The translations under genes and the position numbers were made by a program. DNA of 64,000 bases from NCBI GenBank assembly GCA_018242205.1, contig JAFECJ010000020.1, positions 1 to 64,000 on the forward strand, given 5' to 3'. A model generated the notes under the pieces. The model searched no databases. It was not told the DNA's origin and saw nothing but the letters and a program-made list of their open reading frames with translations. Shown one piece after another: positions 19,325 through 29,823 of this stretch. The stretch is from Pseudomonadota bacterium. GTDB lineage: Bacteria; Pseudomonadota; Alphaproteobacteria; Rhizobiales; Xanthobacteraceae. Position 1 is the stretch's first letter. Each line of letters opens with the position of its first letter.

Positions 19325-19870
19325 ATGCCCCGTCTTTTCACCGGCATCGAAATCCCGCCGGGTGTTGCCCAGGCGCTGTCGATGCTGCGCGGCGGCTTGC
19401 CTGGCGCGCGCTGGATCGATCCGGAGAACTATCACATCACCTTGCGCTTCCTCGGCGATATCGACGAGCTCACCGCGAATGACGCGGCCTCGATTCTCGC
19501 CGAGGTGCGAAAACCGGCATTCGATCTGCGTTTCGAAGGGCTCGACGCCTTCGGCGGTCGTCGGCCGCGCGCGGTATTCGCAGCGGTCAGCGCTGAGGCG
19601 GCGCTCGGCGACTTGCAGGCCGAGCACGAGCGGCTGATGCGCCGCATTGGTCTGACGCCGGAGACGCGCAAGTTCACGCCGCATGTCACGCTGGCGCGCT
19701 TGCGCGATACGTCGAGCCTCGATGTTGCGGATTATCTTGCGGCGCGCGGCTTCTTCCGCACCGCGCCGTTTCCGGTGACGCGCTTCGTACTGTTTTCCTC
19801 GCGCGCCTCGACCGGCGGCGGACCTTACGTGGTGGAAGAGGAGTACCCGCTTCTCAGTGCCTCATCCTGA
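19325..19870 (+). CDS. thpR: RNA 2',3'-cyclic phosphodiesterase ThpR (2'-5' RNA ligase family)
   Basis: Two-histidine phosphoesterase that opens 2',3'-cyclic phosphate ends of RNA. The 181-residue protein has the two HxTx motifs, HITL at 37-40 and HVTL at 120-123, and the opening MPRLFTGIEIP. It begins 6 bases after tesA and is probably cotranscribed. The last residues (SASS) and the stop lie in a dispersed palindromic repeat. Confidence 0.92.
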   Translation: MPRLFTGIEIPPGVAQALSMLRGGLPGARWIDPENYHITLRFLGDIDELTANDAASILAEVRKPAFDLRFEGLDAFGGRRPRAVFAAVSAEAALGDLQAEHERLMRRIGLTPETRKFTPHVTLARLRDTSSLDVADYLAARGFFRTAPFPVTRFVLFSSRASTGGGPYVVEEEYPLLSASS

Positions 19871-19960
19871 GGAGCGCTCCGAAGGAGCGCGTCTCGAAGG
19901 ATGTGCGACGGCCTCATGGTTCGAGATGCGCTGCTGCGCAGCCCTCCTCACTATGAGGGT
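19860..19960. repeat. Dispersed palindromic repeat (CCTCATCCTGAGG type) at the thpR 3' end
   Basis: Begins CCTCATCCTGAGGAGC, contains a GAGCGCTCCGAAGGAGCGC hairpin, and ends CCTCCTCACTATGAGGG. It supplies the thpR stop codon and occupies the gap before the convergent GNAT gene. Confidence 0.8.
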
Positions 19961-19963
19961 CTC

Positions 19964-20548
19964 TTACGCCGCGTGGAACAGCCGCAACTGCGCGTCGAAC
20001 ATCGCGCTGGTCATGTCCTGGGCGTCCGCCATCACCTCGCGCGCGATCGACAAAGGCGTCGAACGCGGTGCCTTCACTTCGCCGACAACGCAGCCGAAAT
20101 CGAAGGTGAAGTCCGCCTCGAACTTGCGCGCCAGTTGCTGCATGCGGCGATTGGCGGCGAGGCAGTCCATGCGCAAGAGCCGAATGCCGCGATTGCGCGC
20201 CGACAGTAGCGTGCGTTCCAGAAGCGCGGTGCCGACGCCGTGGCTCTGCCACTGCTTTTCGATCGAGAACGCCGCCTCGGCCTCATGGCTGAACAGCGGC
20301 CCGAGCGGGCGCAGCTCGGCTGCGCCGCGCAGGACGCCATCGACGAAGAAGCCGTACACGACGATGCCGAAGTCGCGGATGGTCTCGGCGTGCTTGATGA
20401 GGAATTCGTCGGAGACAGCGCCCGAAAACCGCGTGGCGCGGCTGTCGTGGTCGAGCCGCAACAGGTGATCGCGGTAGGCTTCGGTCTCGGTCGGCCACAA
20501 TTTGCGGAGCAGACCGCCACCGGGCAGAGGTTCATTCATCGCCATCAT
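19964..20548 (-). CDS. GNAT family N-acetyltransferase
   Basis: Acetyltransferase of about 194 residues. A GNAT core runs from roughly residue 20 to 150, with the acetyl-CoA loop QSHGVGTALLERTL (about 101-114) after strand VLRGAAELRPLG. The C-terminal ~45 residues are outside the canonical fold. Three in-frame ATGs (20548, 20545, 20539) are possible starts; MNEPLPGGG at 20539 is an equally good choice. The substrate is unknown. It is divergent from zapE across an AT-rich region with repeats. Confidence 0.82.
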   Translation of the reverse strand: MMAMNEPLPGGGLLRKLWPTETEAYRDHLLRLDHDSRATRFSGAVSDEFLIKHAETIRDFGIVVYGFFVDGVLRGAAELRPLGPLFSHEAEAAFSIEKQWQSHGVGTALLERTLLSARNRGIRLLRMDCLAANRRMQQLARKFEADFTFDFGCVVGEVKAPRSTPLSIAREVMADAQDMTSAMFDAQLRLFHAA

Positions 20549-20867
20549 CCTCAGTCAAATCGTCAGTTGGCCCTGCCTCGTTCTCCCGGTCGTTTTGTTG
20601 GCACACATATATTAATGCACTGCAGCAAAACAACCGGTTATGACCGCCGTGCCGAGAACTCACATTTGCAAAAAGTGCATGACTAACAATGCATTGCTGG
20701 TAAAGTGCAACGCAGCATAACAAACCGGCACGGGGCGGTATCCAGCGAGCGCTCGGTGGTATCGGCATCCTCTGAACGGCCATTTACAGCGGCGACTGTT
20801 GGCCTTAGCAGAGTGCGTTACCGCCGCCGGCCCGCGCCCGCCTCTCCAACCCGCCTTATGCCCGCGA
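20549..20867. other. AT-rich intergenic region between GNAT and zapE genes
   Basis: No gene is seen in this 319-bp stretch. It is visibly richer in A and T than its surroundings and holds two imperfect 25-bp direct repeats (20616-20640 and 20706-20730), two AAAGTGCA boxes 30 bp apart (20672 and 20702) and a perfect palindrome CAATGCATTG (20687-20696). It presumably carries the two divergent promoters. Confidence 0.6.
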
Positions 20868-22040
20868 ATGCCTGAGACCTTTTCCCGCCGTTACGCGGCG
20901 CTGGTTGCCTCCGGAAAGATCGAGGCCGACCCCGCCCAGGCGGAACTCGCCCGGCATTTCGCCGCGCTCGAAGAGCGTCTTGAAGAGCGGCGTCTGGCGC
21001 GCAAGTCGTCCTCGCTCGGTTGGCTGTTCGCCAAGAAGGCTAAGGCTGCGCCGGTCAAGGGGCTCTACGTCCATGGCGAGGTCGGCCGCGGCAAGACCAT
21101 GCTGATGGACCTGTTTTACGAGTCCAGCGCGGTCGAAAAGAAAACGCGTGCGCATTTTCACGAGTTCATGGCCGACGTGCACGAGCGCGTGCATCACTAC
21201 CGCCAGGAGATCAAGGCCGGATCGGTGCCTGACGTGGACCCGATCCTGCACGCCGCCAACGAGATCGCCGATACGACGCAGCTTCTTTGCTTCGATGAAT
21301 TCCACGTCACCGACATCGCTGACGCGATGATCCTCGGCCGCCTGTTCACCAAATTGTTCGAGCGCGGCATCGTTATGGTGGCGACGTCGAATCTGGCGCC
21401 GCGCGATCTTTATAAAGACGGCCTCAACCGTGCGCTGTTCGTGCCGTTCCTCAAGCTGTTGGAACAGCAGTGCGAAGTCGTGCGGCTCGAGGCGCGCACC
21501 GATTTCCGCCTCGAAAAGCTGACCGGTGTGAACGCCTGGTACGTGCCGCCGGATGCCAAGGCCGAAGCGGCGCTCGACAAGGCCTGGCACAATCTGGTCG
21601 GCCATGCCGAAGGCGCGCCGCACGAACTGATCGTGAAGGGCCGTATCGTGATGGTGCCTAAGGCGGCGATGGGCGTCGCGCGCTTCGATTTCGCCGACCT
21701 GTGCGCGCAGCCGCTGGGCGCCTCCGACTTCATCAAGATTGCGCTCGAATTTCACACATTGATCATCGACCGTGTCCCGGTGATGGATCAGTCGCGCCGC
21801 AATGAGGCCAAGCGTTTCATCATTCTGGTGGACACTTTGTATGACCATGCGGTGAAGTTGCTCGCCTCGGCCGAGGCATCGCCGGAAAATCTCTACACCG
21901 GCACCGAAGGTTACGAGGCCAACGAATTCAAGCGCACGGCGTCGCGGCTGTTTGAAATGCGCTCGCAATCCTATCTCGGTCTGCCACACGGCCCGCGCAC
22001 CGCGGAGAATGTCGATCTGGCACGGATCGTCGATACCTGA
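20868..22040 (+). CDS. zapE: Cell division protein ZapE / AFG1-family ATPase
   Basis: AFG1-like P-loop ATPase; in E. coli ZapE binds FtsZ and affects constriction, and eukaryotic relatives act in mitochondrial protein quality control. The 390-residue protein has Walker A GEVGRGKT (70-77), the family motif FHEFMADVHERVH (97-109), Walker B LLCFDEFHVTD (139-149) and an ATSNLAPRDLY sensor segment near 176-190. The start at 20868 (MPETFSRRYAAL) is chosen because it matches the family; the frame is open to a TTG at 20799. It is often near mdh/suc genes in this order, as here. Confidence 0.92.
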   Translation: MPETFSRRYAALVASGKIEADPAQAELARHFAALEERLEERRLARKSSSLGWLFAKKAKAAPVKGLYVHGEVGRGKTMLMDLFYESSAVEKKTRAHFHEFMADVHERVHHYRQEIKAGSVPDVDPILHAANEIADTTQLLCFDEFHVTDIADAMILGRLFTKLFERGIVMVATSNLAPRDLYKDGLNRALFVPFLKLLEQQCEVVRLEARTDFRLEKLTGVNAWYVPPDAKAEAALDKAWHNLVGHAEGAPHELIVKGRIVMVPKAAMGVARFDFADLCAQPLGASDFIKIALEFHTLIIDRVPVMDQSRRNEAKRFIILVDTLYDHAVKLLASAEASPENLYTGTEGYEANEFKRTASRLFEMRSQSYLGLPHGPRTAENVDLARIVDT

Positions 22041-22128
22041 AGGCGGCGGTCATCGCCTTTCCCATTGCCAATCACGGCGGCGCGGGCAACATATGGCGTG
22101 GGCGCGATTTGCAAACGAGGGTATCGGC

Positions 22129-22944
22129 ATGTCCGATCCAACGCAGGAGCCGGGGCCAGGCCCGACATCGCCGCTTGTTGCAACGAACGCTTCGCCGCCG
22201 GAGAACAGTCCGGCCGAGACGACGGCTGCGGCGCGGGCCAAGCGGGCCCGACCGGTTCGTTTCCAATGCGCCATCTGCGGCAAGGAAAAGCCGGCGCGCG
22301 ATGTGACCCAGATCGCCGTGGTACGGCCAAGCCTGATCGATCGCATCAAGGTCGATTATCACGAGCTGCCGGCCGAGGGCACCATCTGTAACGAGGACCT
22401 CGACCGCTTCCGCTCGCGCTATGTGACCGAACTGCTCGGCCAGGAGCGCGGCGAACTCACCAAGCTCGAACAGGAAGTGGTGCAAAGCCTCGCTGACCAC
22501 GAGACCTTGGCGGAAAATATCGAAGCCGAATATTCCGGCCACCGCACCTTTGGCGAAAGGCTGTCCGATCAGATCGCCGCCTTCGGCGGCAGTTGGACTT
22601 TCATCCTCATTTTCTTCGCCGTGTTGGTCGTCTGGATGGCGTTCAACGTGCTGGCGATACAGCGCGATATTTTCGATCCTTATCCGTTCATTCTGCTCAA
22701 TCTGGTGTTGTCATGTCTCGCCGCCATCCAGGCGCCGATCATCATGATGAGCCAGAACCGCCAGGAGGCGAAGGATCGCCTGCGGTCGGAGAACGATTAT
22801 CGCGTCAACCTCAAGGCCGAACTCGAAATCCGGCATCTGCACGAAAAGATCGACCACATTCTCACGCGGCAGTGGGAGAGGCTGGCCGAGATTCAACAGA
22901 TTCAGCTCGAGATGATGCAGGAGCCGACTGCGCGGAAGCGCTGA
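22129..22944 (+). CDS. DUF1003 family membrane protein with N-terminal CxxC
   Basis: Membrane protein of unknown function, 271 residues. A proline- and alanine-rich start (1-42) precedes a possible metal or redox site C47-x2-C50 with a further C87. A GERLSDQIAAFGGSW segment (142-156) leads into two membrane helices (about 156-176 and 186-206), followed by a charged cytosolic coiled-coil-like tail (207-271). This is the DUF1003 layout. GAGG lies about 10 bases before the ATG at 22129. An upstream in-frame ATG (22093) is possible but unsupported. Confidence 0.85.
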   Translation: MSDPTQEPGPGPTSPLVATNASPPENSPAETTAAARAKRARPVRFQCAICGKEKPARDVTQIAVVRPSLIDRIKVDYHELPAEGTICNEDLDRFRSRYVTELLGQERGELTKLEQEVVQSLADHETLAENIEAEYSGHRTFGERLSDQIAAFGGSWTFILIFFAVLVVWMAFNVLAIQRDIFDPYPFILLNLVLSCLAAIQAPIIMMSQNRQEAKDRLRSENDYRVNLKAELEIRHLHEKIDHILTRQWERLAEIQQIQLEMMQEPTARKR

Positions 22945-23036
22945 CGCTTTTCGTCGGCGCAATCGTCTATCGCAGATCCGATTCGCACCCGTCGCCGCCG
23001 CGGCGGCGGCGCGTCATTTCTTGTGCATCGCAATAA

Positions 23037-24173
<1,137 letters not shown>

Positions 24174-24181
24174 CTCGTTGC

Positions 24182-24258
24182 TGTCATCGCCCGCGAAAGC
24201 GGGCGATCCAATATTTGCTGCGAGACCGCTGGATGCCCCGCCTGCGCGGGGGCATGCC
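24182..24258. repeat. Palindromic intergenic repeat, family A, between mdh and sucC
   Basis: TGTCATCGCCCGCGAAAGCG opens a CGCCCGCGAAAGCGGGCG hairpin; a second GCCCCGCCTGCGCGGGGGC hairpin closes the element. Confidence 0.75.
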
Positions 24259-24282
24259 AGCCTAGGGAGTTGGGGAGAGCCG

Positions 24283-25452
24283 ATGAACATCCACGAGTAC
24301 CAAGCCAAAGCAGTCTTGAAGGAATTCGGCGTCCCGGTGCCGCGCGGCATCCCCGCCTTCACCGTCGATGAAGCGGTCAAAGCCGCCAATGATCTGGGTG
24401 GCCCGGTCTGGGTGGTGAAAGCCCAGATCCATGCCGGCGGCCGCGGCAAGGCCGGTGGCGTCAAGGTCGTCAAATCGGTCGACGACGTGAAGAAGGAATC
24501 GACGCGCATTCTCGGTTCGACCCTGGTCACGCATCAGACCGGCCCGAAGGGCAAGCAGGTCAACCGCCTCTACATCGAGGAAGGCTCGGCGATCGACAAG
24601 GAGTTCTATCTCTCCGCGCTGGTCGATCGCGAAACCTCGCGCGTCGCTTTCGTCGTCTCGACCGAAGGCGGCATGGACATCGAGCAGGTGGCGCACGATA
24701 CCCCCGAGAAGATCATCACTTTCTCAGTCGATCCGGCGACCGGCTTCATGCCTCATCACGCCCGTCGTGCCGCGCAGGCGCTGAACCTCACCGGCGATCT
24801 CGCCAAGCAGCTCGGCGACATCCTGCCGAAACTCTATGCCGCCTTCACCAACAAGGACATGGCGCTGCTCGAGATCAACCCGCTGGTCGTTACCAAGGAT
24901 GCCAAGATCATCTGCCTCGATGCCAAGGTCGGCTTCGACGACAATGCGCTGTATCGCCACCCGGATGTGATCGCGTTGCGCGACATCACCGAAGAGGACG
25001 AGAAGGAAGTCGAGGCGTCGAAATACGACCTCAACTACATCGCGCTCGACGGTCAGATCGGCTGCATGGTGAACGGTGCCGGCCTCGCCATGGCGTCGAT
25101 GGACATCATCAAGCTCTACGGCATGGAGCCGGCGAACTTTCTCGATGTCGGTGGCTCGGCGACCAAGGACAAGGTGACGGCGGCTTTCAAGATCATCACC
25201 TCCGACCCGAACGTGAAAGGCATCCTCGTCAACATCTTTGGCGGCATCATGAAGTGCGACGTCATCGCCGAAGGTGTCGTTGCTGCGGTGAAAGAGGTTG
25301 GCCTGAAAGTGCCGCTGGTGGTTCGTCTCGAAGGCACCAATGTCGAACTCGGCAAGAAGATCATCAAGGAATCGGGCCTCAACGTCACCTCCGGTGACGA
25401 CCTGGACGATGCCGCGCAGAAGATTGTCAAAGCGGTGAAGGAAGCTGCCTAA
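24283..25452 (+). CDS. sucC: Succinyl-CoA synthetase beta subunit
   Basis: ATP-grasp subunit that couples succinyl-CoA cleavage to nucleotide phosphorylation. The 389-residue protein opens [22 protein letters not shown], carries the ATP-grasp loop [12 protein letters not shown] (50-61) and the C-terminal CoA-ligase domain with [21 protein letters not shown] lies just upstream of the ATG at 24283. The stop overlaps the sucD start (TAATG), implying coupled translation at equal stoichiometry. Confidence 0.97.
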   Translation: MNIHEYQAKAVLKEFGVPVPRGIPAFTVDEAVKAANDLGGPVWVVKAQIHAGGRGKAGGVKVVKSVDDVKKESTRILGSTLVTHQTGPKGKQVNRLYIEEGSAIDKEFYLSALVDRETSRVAFVVSTEGGMDIEQVAHDTPEKIITFSVDPATGFMPHHARRAAQALNLTGDLAKQLGDILPKLYAAFTNKDMALLEINPLVVTKDAKIICLDAKVGFDDNALYRHPDVIALRDITEEDEKEVEASKYDLNYIALDGQIGCMVNGAGLAMASMDIIKLYGMEPANFLDVGGSATKDKVTAAFKIITSDPNVKGILVNIFGGIMKCDVIAEGVVAAVKEVGLKVPLVVRLEGTNVELGKKIIKESGLNVTSGDDLDDAAQKIVKAVKEAA

Positions 25453-26339
25453 TGTCCATCCTCATCGATAAGAACACCAAGGTCATCTGCCAGGGCTTCA
25501 CCGGCAAGAACGGCACCTTCCACTCCGAGCAGGCCATCAAGTACGGCACCAAGATGGTCGGCGGCACCTCGCCCGGCAAAGGCGGTTCGACGCATCTCGA
25601 CCTGCCGGTGTTCGACACCGTGGCGGAAGCGCGCGAGAAGACCGGTTGTGACGCCTCCGTGATCTACGTGCCGCCGCCGGGCGCCGGCGACGCGATCTGC
25701 GAAGCCATCCAGGCCGAGATCCCGCTCATCGTCTGCATCACCGAAGGCATTCCGGTGATGGACATGGTCAAGGTCAAGCGCGCGCTGTCGGGTTCGAAGT
25801 CGCGCTTGATCGGGCCGAATTGCCCGGGCGTCATGACGGCAGGCGAGTGCAAGATCGGCATCATGCCGGGCAACATCTTCAGCCGCGGTTCGGTCGGCAT
25901 CGTGTCGCGCTCCGGCACGTTGACCTATGAAGCGGTGTTTCAGACCACGCGCGAAGGCCTCGGCCAGACTAGTGCCGTCGGCATCGGCGGCGATCCGGTC
26001 AAGGGCACAGAATTCATCGACATGCTGGAGATGTTCCTGGCCGATCCGAAGACCGAGTCCATCGTCATGATCGGTGAGATCGGCGGCTCCGCGGAAGAAG
26101 ACGCCGCGCAGTTCCTGATTGATGAAGCCAAGCGCGGCCGTAAGAAGCCGATGGTCGGCTTCATCGCCGGCGTTACCGCGCCTCCGGGCCGCCGCATGGG
26201 CCATGCCGGCGCCATCATCTCCGGCGGCAAGGGCGACGCCAAGTCGAAGACCGCGGCGATGGAAGCGGCCGGTATTCGAGTGTCGCCGTCGCCGGCGCGT
26301 ATCGGCAAGACGCTGATGGAGCTGCTCAAGGGCAAGTAG
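25452..26339 (+). CDS. sucD: Succinyl-CoA synthetase alpha subunit
   Basis: CoA-binding, phosphohistidine-bearing subunit, 295 residues. It begins [21 protein letters not shown], has the CoA motif GGTSPGKGG near 38-46, and the phosphorylated histidine H251 in RRMGHAGAI. It overlaps sucC by one base. A 404-bp gap to sucA follows, so sucA may have its own promoter. Confidence 0.97.
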   Translation: MSILIDKNTKVICQGFTGKNGTFHSEQAIKYGTKMVGGTSPGKGGSTHLDLPVFDTVAEAREKTGCDASVIYVPPPGAGDAICEAIQAEIPLIVCITEGIPVMDMVKVKRALSGSKSRLIGPNCPGVMTAGECKIGIMPGNIFSRGSVGIVSRSGTLTYEAVFQTTREGLGQTSAVGIGGDPVKGTEFIDMLEMFLADPKTESIVMIGEIGGSAEEDAAQFLIDEAKRGRKKPMVGFIAGVTAPPGRRMGHAGAIISGGKGDAKSKTAAMEAAGIRVSPSPARIGKTLMELLKGK

Positions 26340-26743
26340 CCCGCGGCACGCCACCACGTCCCCATCCGAATCCTGATCGGCCTGGAGGCTAGCGCTTCCG
26401 GGCCGTTACTATTTTTGCCTGGCGGAGCCCCGTCCTCCGGTCGGCTATTCTCAAAAAAATGCGACCGGGACCGTAGCGTCCGAAATACTATCGATTTGCC
26501 AAGGGCTGGCGATCAAAGAAATGAATTGAAATCCATTCTTACGCTTTTTTCGACTTAACTAGGTCATAAATAGGTTTAAGAGTGAGCTTTAACGGTTCGG
26601 GTCGCAAAAGCCCGGCCGACGCATCGCAAAGGCCGGATCCCGCCCAGCTGGGGCAGGAGCCGCTAATTTCGACGCCCATGCGCCAAAGCCATTTGCGCGG
26701 CAGCCGCGCCGCGCCGGAATCGAGCCCCTAGGACCTCGTCACC
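26340..26743. other. 404-bp intergenic region upstream of sucA
   Basis: No gene is seen. A distinctly AT-rich stretch (about 26500-26595), with CTTTTTTCGACTTAACTAGG and ATAAATAGGTTTAAG, is a likely promoter for sucA. No clear terminator for sucD was found. Confidence 0.5.
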
Positions 26744-29701
26744 ATGTCTCGCCAAGACGCCAACGCCGCATTCTCCCAGACCTCATTTCTCTACGGCGGT
26801 AACGCCGCCTACATCGAAGACCTCCAGGCCCGGTTCGAGAAAGACCCAAATTCGGTCGACGCCGAATGGCGCACCTTCTTCGGGGCGCTGAAAGACAATT
26901 CCGCCGATGTCGTGAAGTCGGCCGAAGGCGCATCGTGGAAGAAGCCGAACTGGCCGGGGCGTCCGAACGGCGATCTTGTCGCAGCGCTCGATGGGCATTG
27001 GGCCGAAACCGAGAAGAAGATCGGTGACAAGATCGCCAAGACTGCGCAGGCCAAGGGCGTCGAGCTGTCGAATGCCGACGTGATGCAGGCGACGCGCGAT
27101 TCGATTCACGCGCTGATGCTGATCCGCGCCTACCGCATCCGCGGCCACTTCCACGCCAAGCTCGATCCCCTCGCCATCCAGGAAGAGCCGAACGAAGAGG
27201 AACTGCAGCCCGCGTCCTATGGCTTCACCGAAGCCGACATGGACCGCAAGATCTTCCTCGACAAGGTGCTCGGTCTCGAGTTCGCGTCGATGCGCGAGAT
27301 CGTCGCCATTCTGCGCCGGACCTACTGCCAGACGCTCGGCATCGAGTTCATGCATATCTCCAACGCCGCGCAAAAGGCGTGGATCCAGGAACGCATCGAA
27401 GGCCGCGACAAGGAAATCCAGTTCACCCGCGAGGGCAAGCGCGCAATCCTCAACAAGCTTGTCGAAGCCGAAGGCTTCGAGAAGTTTCTCGACGTCAAGT
27501 TCACCGGAACCAAGCGCTTCGGTCTCGACGGTGGCGAGGCGCTGATCCCGGCGCTCGAACAGATCATCAAGCGCGGCGGCAATCTCGGCGTGAAGGAGAT
27601 CGTGCTTGGCATGCCGCATCGCGGCCGCCTCAATGTGCTCACTCAGGTGATGGGTAAGCCACATCGTGTGCTGTTCCACGAATTCAAAGGCGGCTCGGCC
27701 ACGCCGGACGAAGTCGAAGGCTCCGGCGACGTAAAGTACCATCTCGGCGCCTCGGCCGACCGCGAGTTCGATAGCAACAAGGTGCACCTATCGCTGACGC
27801 CGAACCCGTCGCATCTGGAAATCGTCGATCCGGTGACGCTCGGCAAGGTGCGCGCCAAGCAGGATCAGCACCGCTGCCCGCCGGAAGACCGTACGGCCGT
27901 CTTGCCGCTGCTGATGCATGGCGACGCGGCCTTCGCCGGCCAAGGCGTCGTGGCGGAATGCTTCGGCCTGTCGGGCCTGAAGGGCTACCGCACCGGCGGC
28001 TCGATCCATTTCATCGTCAATAACCAGATCGGCTTCACGACCTATCCGCGCTATTCGCGCTCGTCGCCTTATCCGTCCGACGTCGCCAAGATGATCGAGG
28101 CGCTGATCCTGCACGTCAACGGCGACGATCCAGAGGCGGTCACCTTCGCTGCGAAAGTGGCGATCGAATACCGGATGCAATTCCAGCAGCCGGTCGTCAT
28201 CGACATGTGGTGCTACCGCCGCTTCGGTCACAACGAAGGCGACGAGCCGGCCTTCACCCAACCGGTGATGTACCGCAAGATCCGCGGTCACAAGTCGACG
28301 CTGGAAATCTACTCGGAAAAGCTGATTGCCGAAGGCGTCGTCACCGACGGCGAAATCGATAAGATGAAGGCCGATTGGCGCTCGCGCCTCGACGCCGAAT
28401 TCGAGGCCGGACAAGGTTACAAGCCGAACAAGGCCGACTGGCTCGACGGCCGCTGGTCCGGTCTCAAGGCCGCGGCGGACGCCGACGATCCGCGCAAGGG
28501 GAACACCGGCGTGCCGCTGGATGAACTGCGCGCCATCGGCAAGGCGATCACCACGACGCCGAGCGACTTCAACGTGCACAAGACCGTGCAGCGCTTCCTC
28601 GACAACCGTGCCAAAGCGATCGAGACCGGCGAGGGTATCGACTGGGCGACCGGCGAGGCGCTGGCCTTCTGCTCGCTGGTCAAAGAAGGCAACCCGGTGC
28701 GCCTGTCGGGCCAGGACTCCGAGCGCGGCACCTTCTCGCAGCGCCACTCGGTGCTGTTCGATCAGGATACCGAAAAGCGCTACGTGCCGTTCAACAATCT
28801 CGGTACGGGTCAGGCGAAGTATGAAGTGTTGAACTCGATGCTGTCAGAAGAGGCTGTGCTCGGCTTCGAGTACGGCTATTCGACCGCCGAGCCGAACACG
28901 CTGACCTTGTGGGAAGCGCAGTTCGGCGACTTCGCCAACGGCGCGCAGGTCGTTTTCGACCAGTTTATCTCCTCGGCCGAACGCAAGTGGCTGCGCATGT
29001 CGGGTTTGGTCTGCCTCTTGCCGCACGGCTACGAAGGTCAGGGCCCGGAGCATTCGTCCGCGCGGCTCGAGCGCTATCTGCAGATGTGCGCCGAGGACAA
29101 CATGCAGGTGGCGAACTGCACGACCCCGGCGAACTACTTCCACATCCTGCGCCGTCAGCTCAAGCGCGAGATCCGCAAGCCGCTGATCCTGATGACGCCA
29201 AAGTCGTTGCTTCGGCACAAGCGCGCGGTGTCGAAGCTCGCCGAGTTCGACGTCGGCACTTCGTTCCACCGCCTGCTTTGGGATGACGCGCAATCGCTGC
29301 CTGGCGAGAAGATCAATCTCGTCGCCGACGACAAGATTCGCCGTGTCGTTCTATGCACGGGCAAGGTCTATTACGACCTTTATGACGAACGCGAGAAGCG
29401 CGGCGTCAACGACATCTATCTGCTGCGCGTCGAGCAGCTCTATCCGTTCCCGACCAAGGCGCTGATCGCCGAGCTGTCGCGCTTCAAGCAGGCCGAGATC
29501 GTCTGGTGCCAGGAGGAGCCGCGCAATCAGGGCGCCTGGTTCTTCGTCGATATCTATCTCGAATGGGTGCTGAACCAGATCAACGCCAAGCATCGCCGTG
29601 CCCGCTACGCCGGACGGCCCGCTTCGGCCTCGACCGCGGTCGGCCAGATGTCGAAACACCTGGCACAACTCAAACAGTTCCTCGAAGAGGCGCTGGGGTA
29701 A
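26744..29701 (+). CDS. sucA: 2-oxoglutarate dehydrogenase E1 component
   Basis: Thiamine-diphosphate decarboxylase subunit of the 2-oxoglutarate dehydrogenase complex, 985 residues. The N-terminal E2-docking segment reads SFLYGGNAAYIEDLQARF (16-33). A central ThDP domain follows with HRGRLNVL near 293-300 and a GDAAFAGQG motif near 389-397. The transketolase-like pyrimidine domain and the C-terminal domain (RVEQLYPFP, EEPRNQGAW) complete the family architecture. It is followed by sucB after a repeat-containing 122-bp gap. Confidence 0.97.
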   Translation: MSRQDANAAFSQTSFLYGGNAAYIEDLQARFEKDPNSVDAEWRTFFGALKDNSADVVKSAEGASWKKPNWPGRPNGDLVAALDGHWAETEKKIGDKIAKTAQAKGVELSNADVMQATRDSIHALMLIRAYRIRGHFHAKLDPLAIQEEPNEEELQPASYGFTEADMDRKIFLDKVLGLEFASMREIVAILRRTYCQTLGIEFMHISNAAQKAWIQERIEGRDKEIQFTREGKRAILNKLVEAEGFEKFLDVKFTGTKRFGLDGGEALIPALEQIIKRGGNLGVKEIVLGMPHRGRLNVLTQVMGKPHRVLFHEFKGGSATPDEVEGSGDVKYHLGASADREFDSNKVHLSLTPNPSHLEIVDPVTLGKVRAKQDQHRCPPEDRTAVLPLLMHGDAAFAGQGVVAECFGLSGLKGYRTGGSIHFIVNNQIGFTTYPRYSRSSPYPSDVAKMIEALILHVNGDDPEAVTFAAKVAIEYRMQFQQPVVIDMWCYRRFGHNEGDEPAFTQPVMYRKIRGHKSTLEIYSEKLIAEGVVTDGEIDKMKADWRSRLDAEFEAGQGYKPNKADWLDGRWSGLKAAADADDPRKGNTGVPLDELRAIGKAITTTPSDFNVHKTVQRFLDNRAKAIETGEGIDWATGEALAFCSLVKEGNPVRLSGQDSERGTFSQRHSVLFDQDTEKRYVPFNNLGTGQAKYEVLNSMLSEEAVLGFEYGYSTAEPNTLTLWEAQFGDFANGAQVVFDQFISSAERKWLRMSGLVCLLPHGYEGQGPEHSSARLERYLQMCAEDNMQVANCTTPANYFHILRRQLKREIRKPLILMTPKSLLRHKRAVSKLAEFDVGTSFHRLLWDDAQSLPGEKINLVADDKIRRVVLCTGKVYYDLYDEREKRGVNDIYLLRVEQLYPFPTKALIAELSRFKQAEIVWCQEEPRNQGAWFFVDIYLEWVLNQINAKHRRARYAGRPASASTAVGQMSKHLAQLKQFLEEALG

Positions 29702-29710
29702 CGAATTGCT

Positions 29711-29791
29711 GTCGTCCCCGCGAAAGCGGGGATCGAGCACTTGCTGCGCTCTGCAGCGAGAGCTGGATCATCCGCCTTCGCGAATGATGAC
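29711..29791. repeat. Palindromic intergenic repeat, family A, between sucA and sucB
   Basis: GTCGTCCCCGCGAAAGCGGG opens the element; a degraded right arm ends CGAATGATGACG. It has the same layout as the copy at 7482-7575. Confidence 0.75.
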
Positions 29792-29823
29792 GTCGAAACA
29801 AGATCATATTAACGGACACAATC

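Noticed and set aside
26783..27787. Long minus-strand open frame opposite sucA
   Set aside because: Antisense shadow of a clear 2-oxoglutarate dehydrogenase E1 gene, with no domain of its own.
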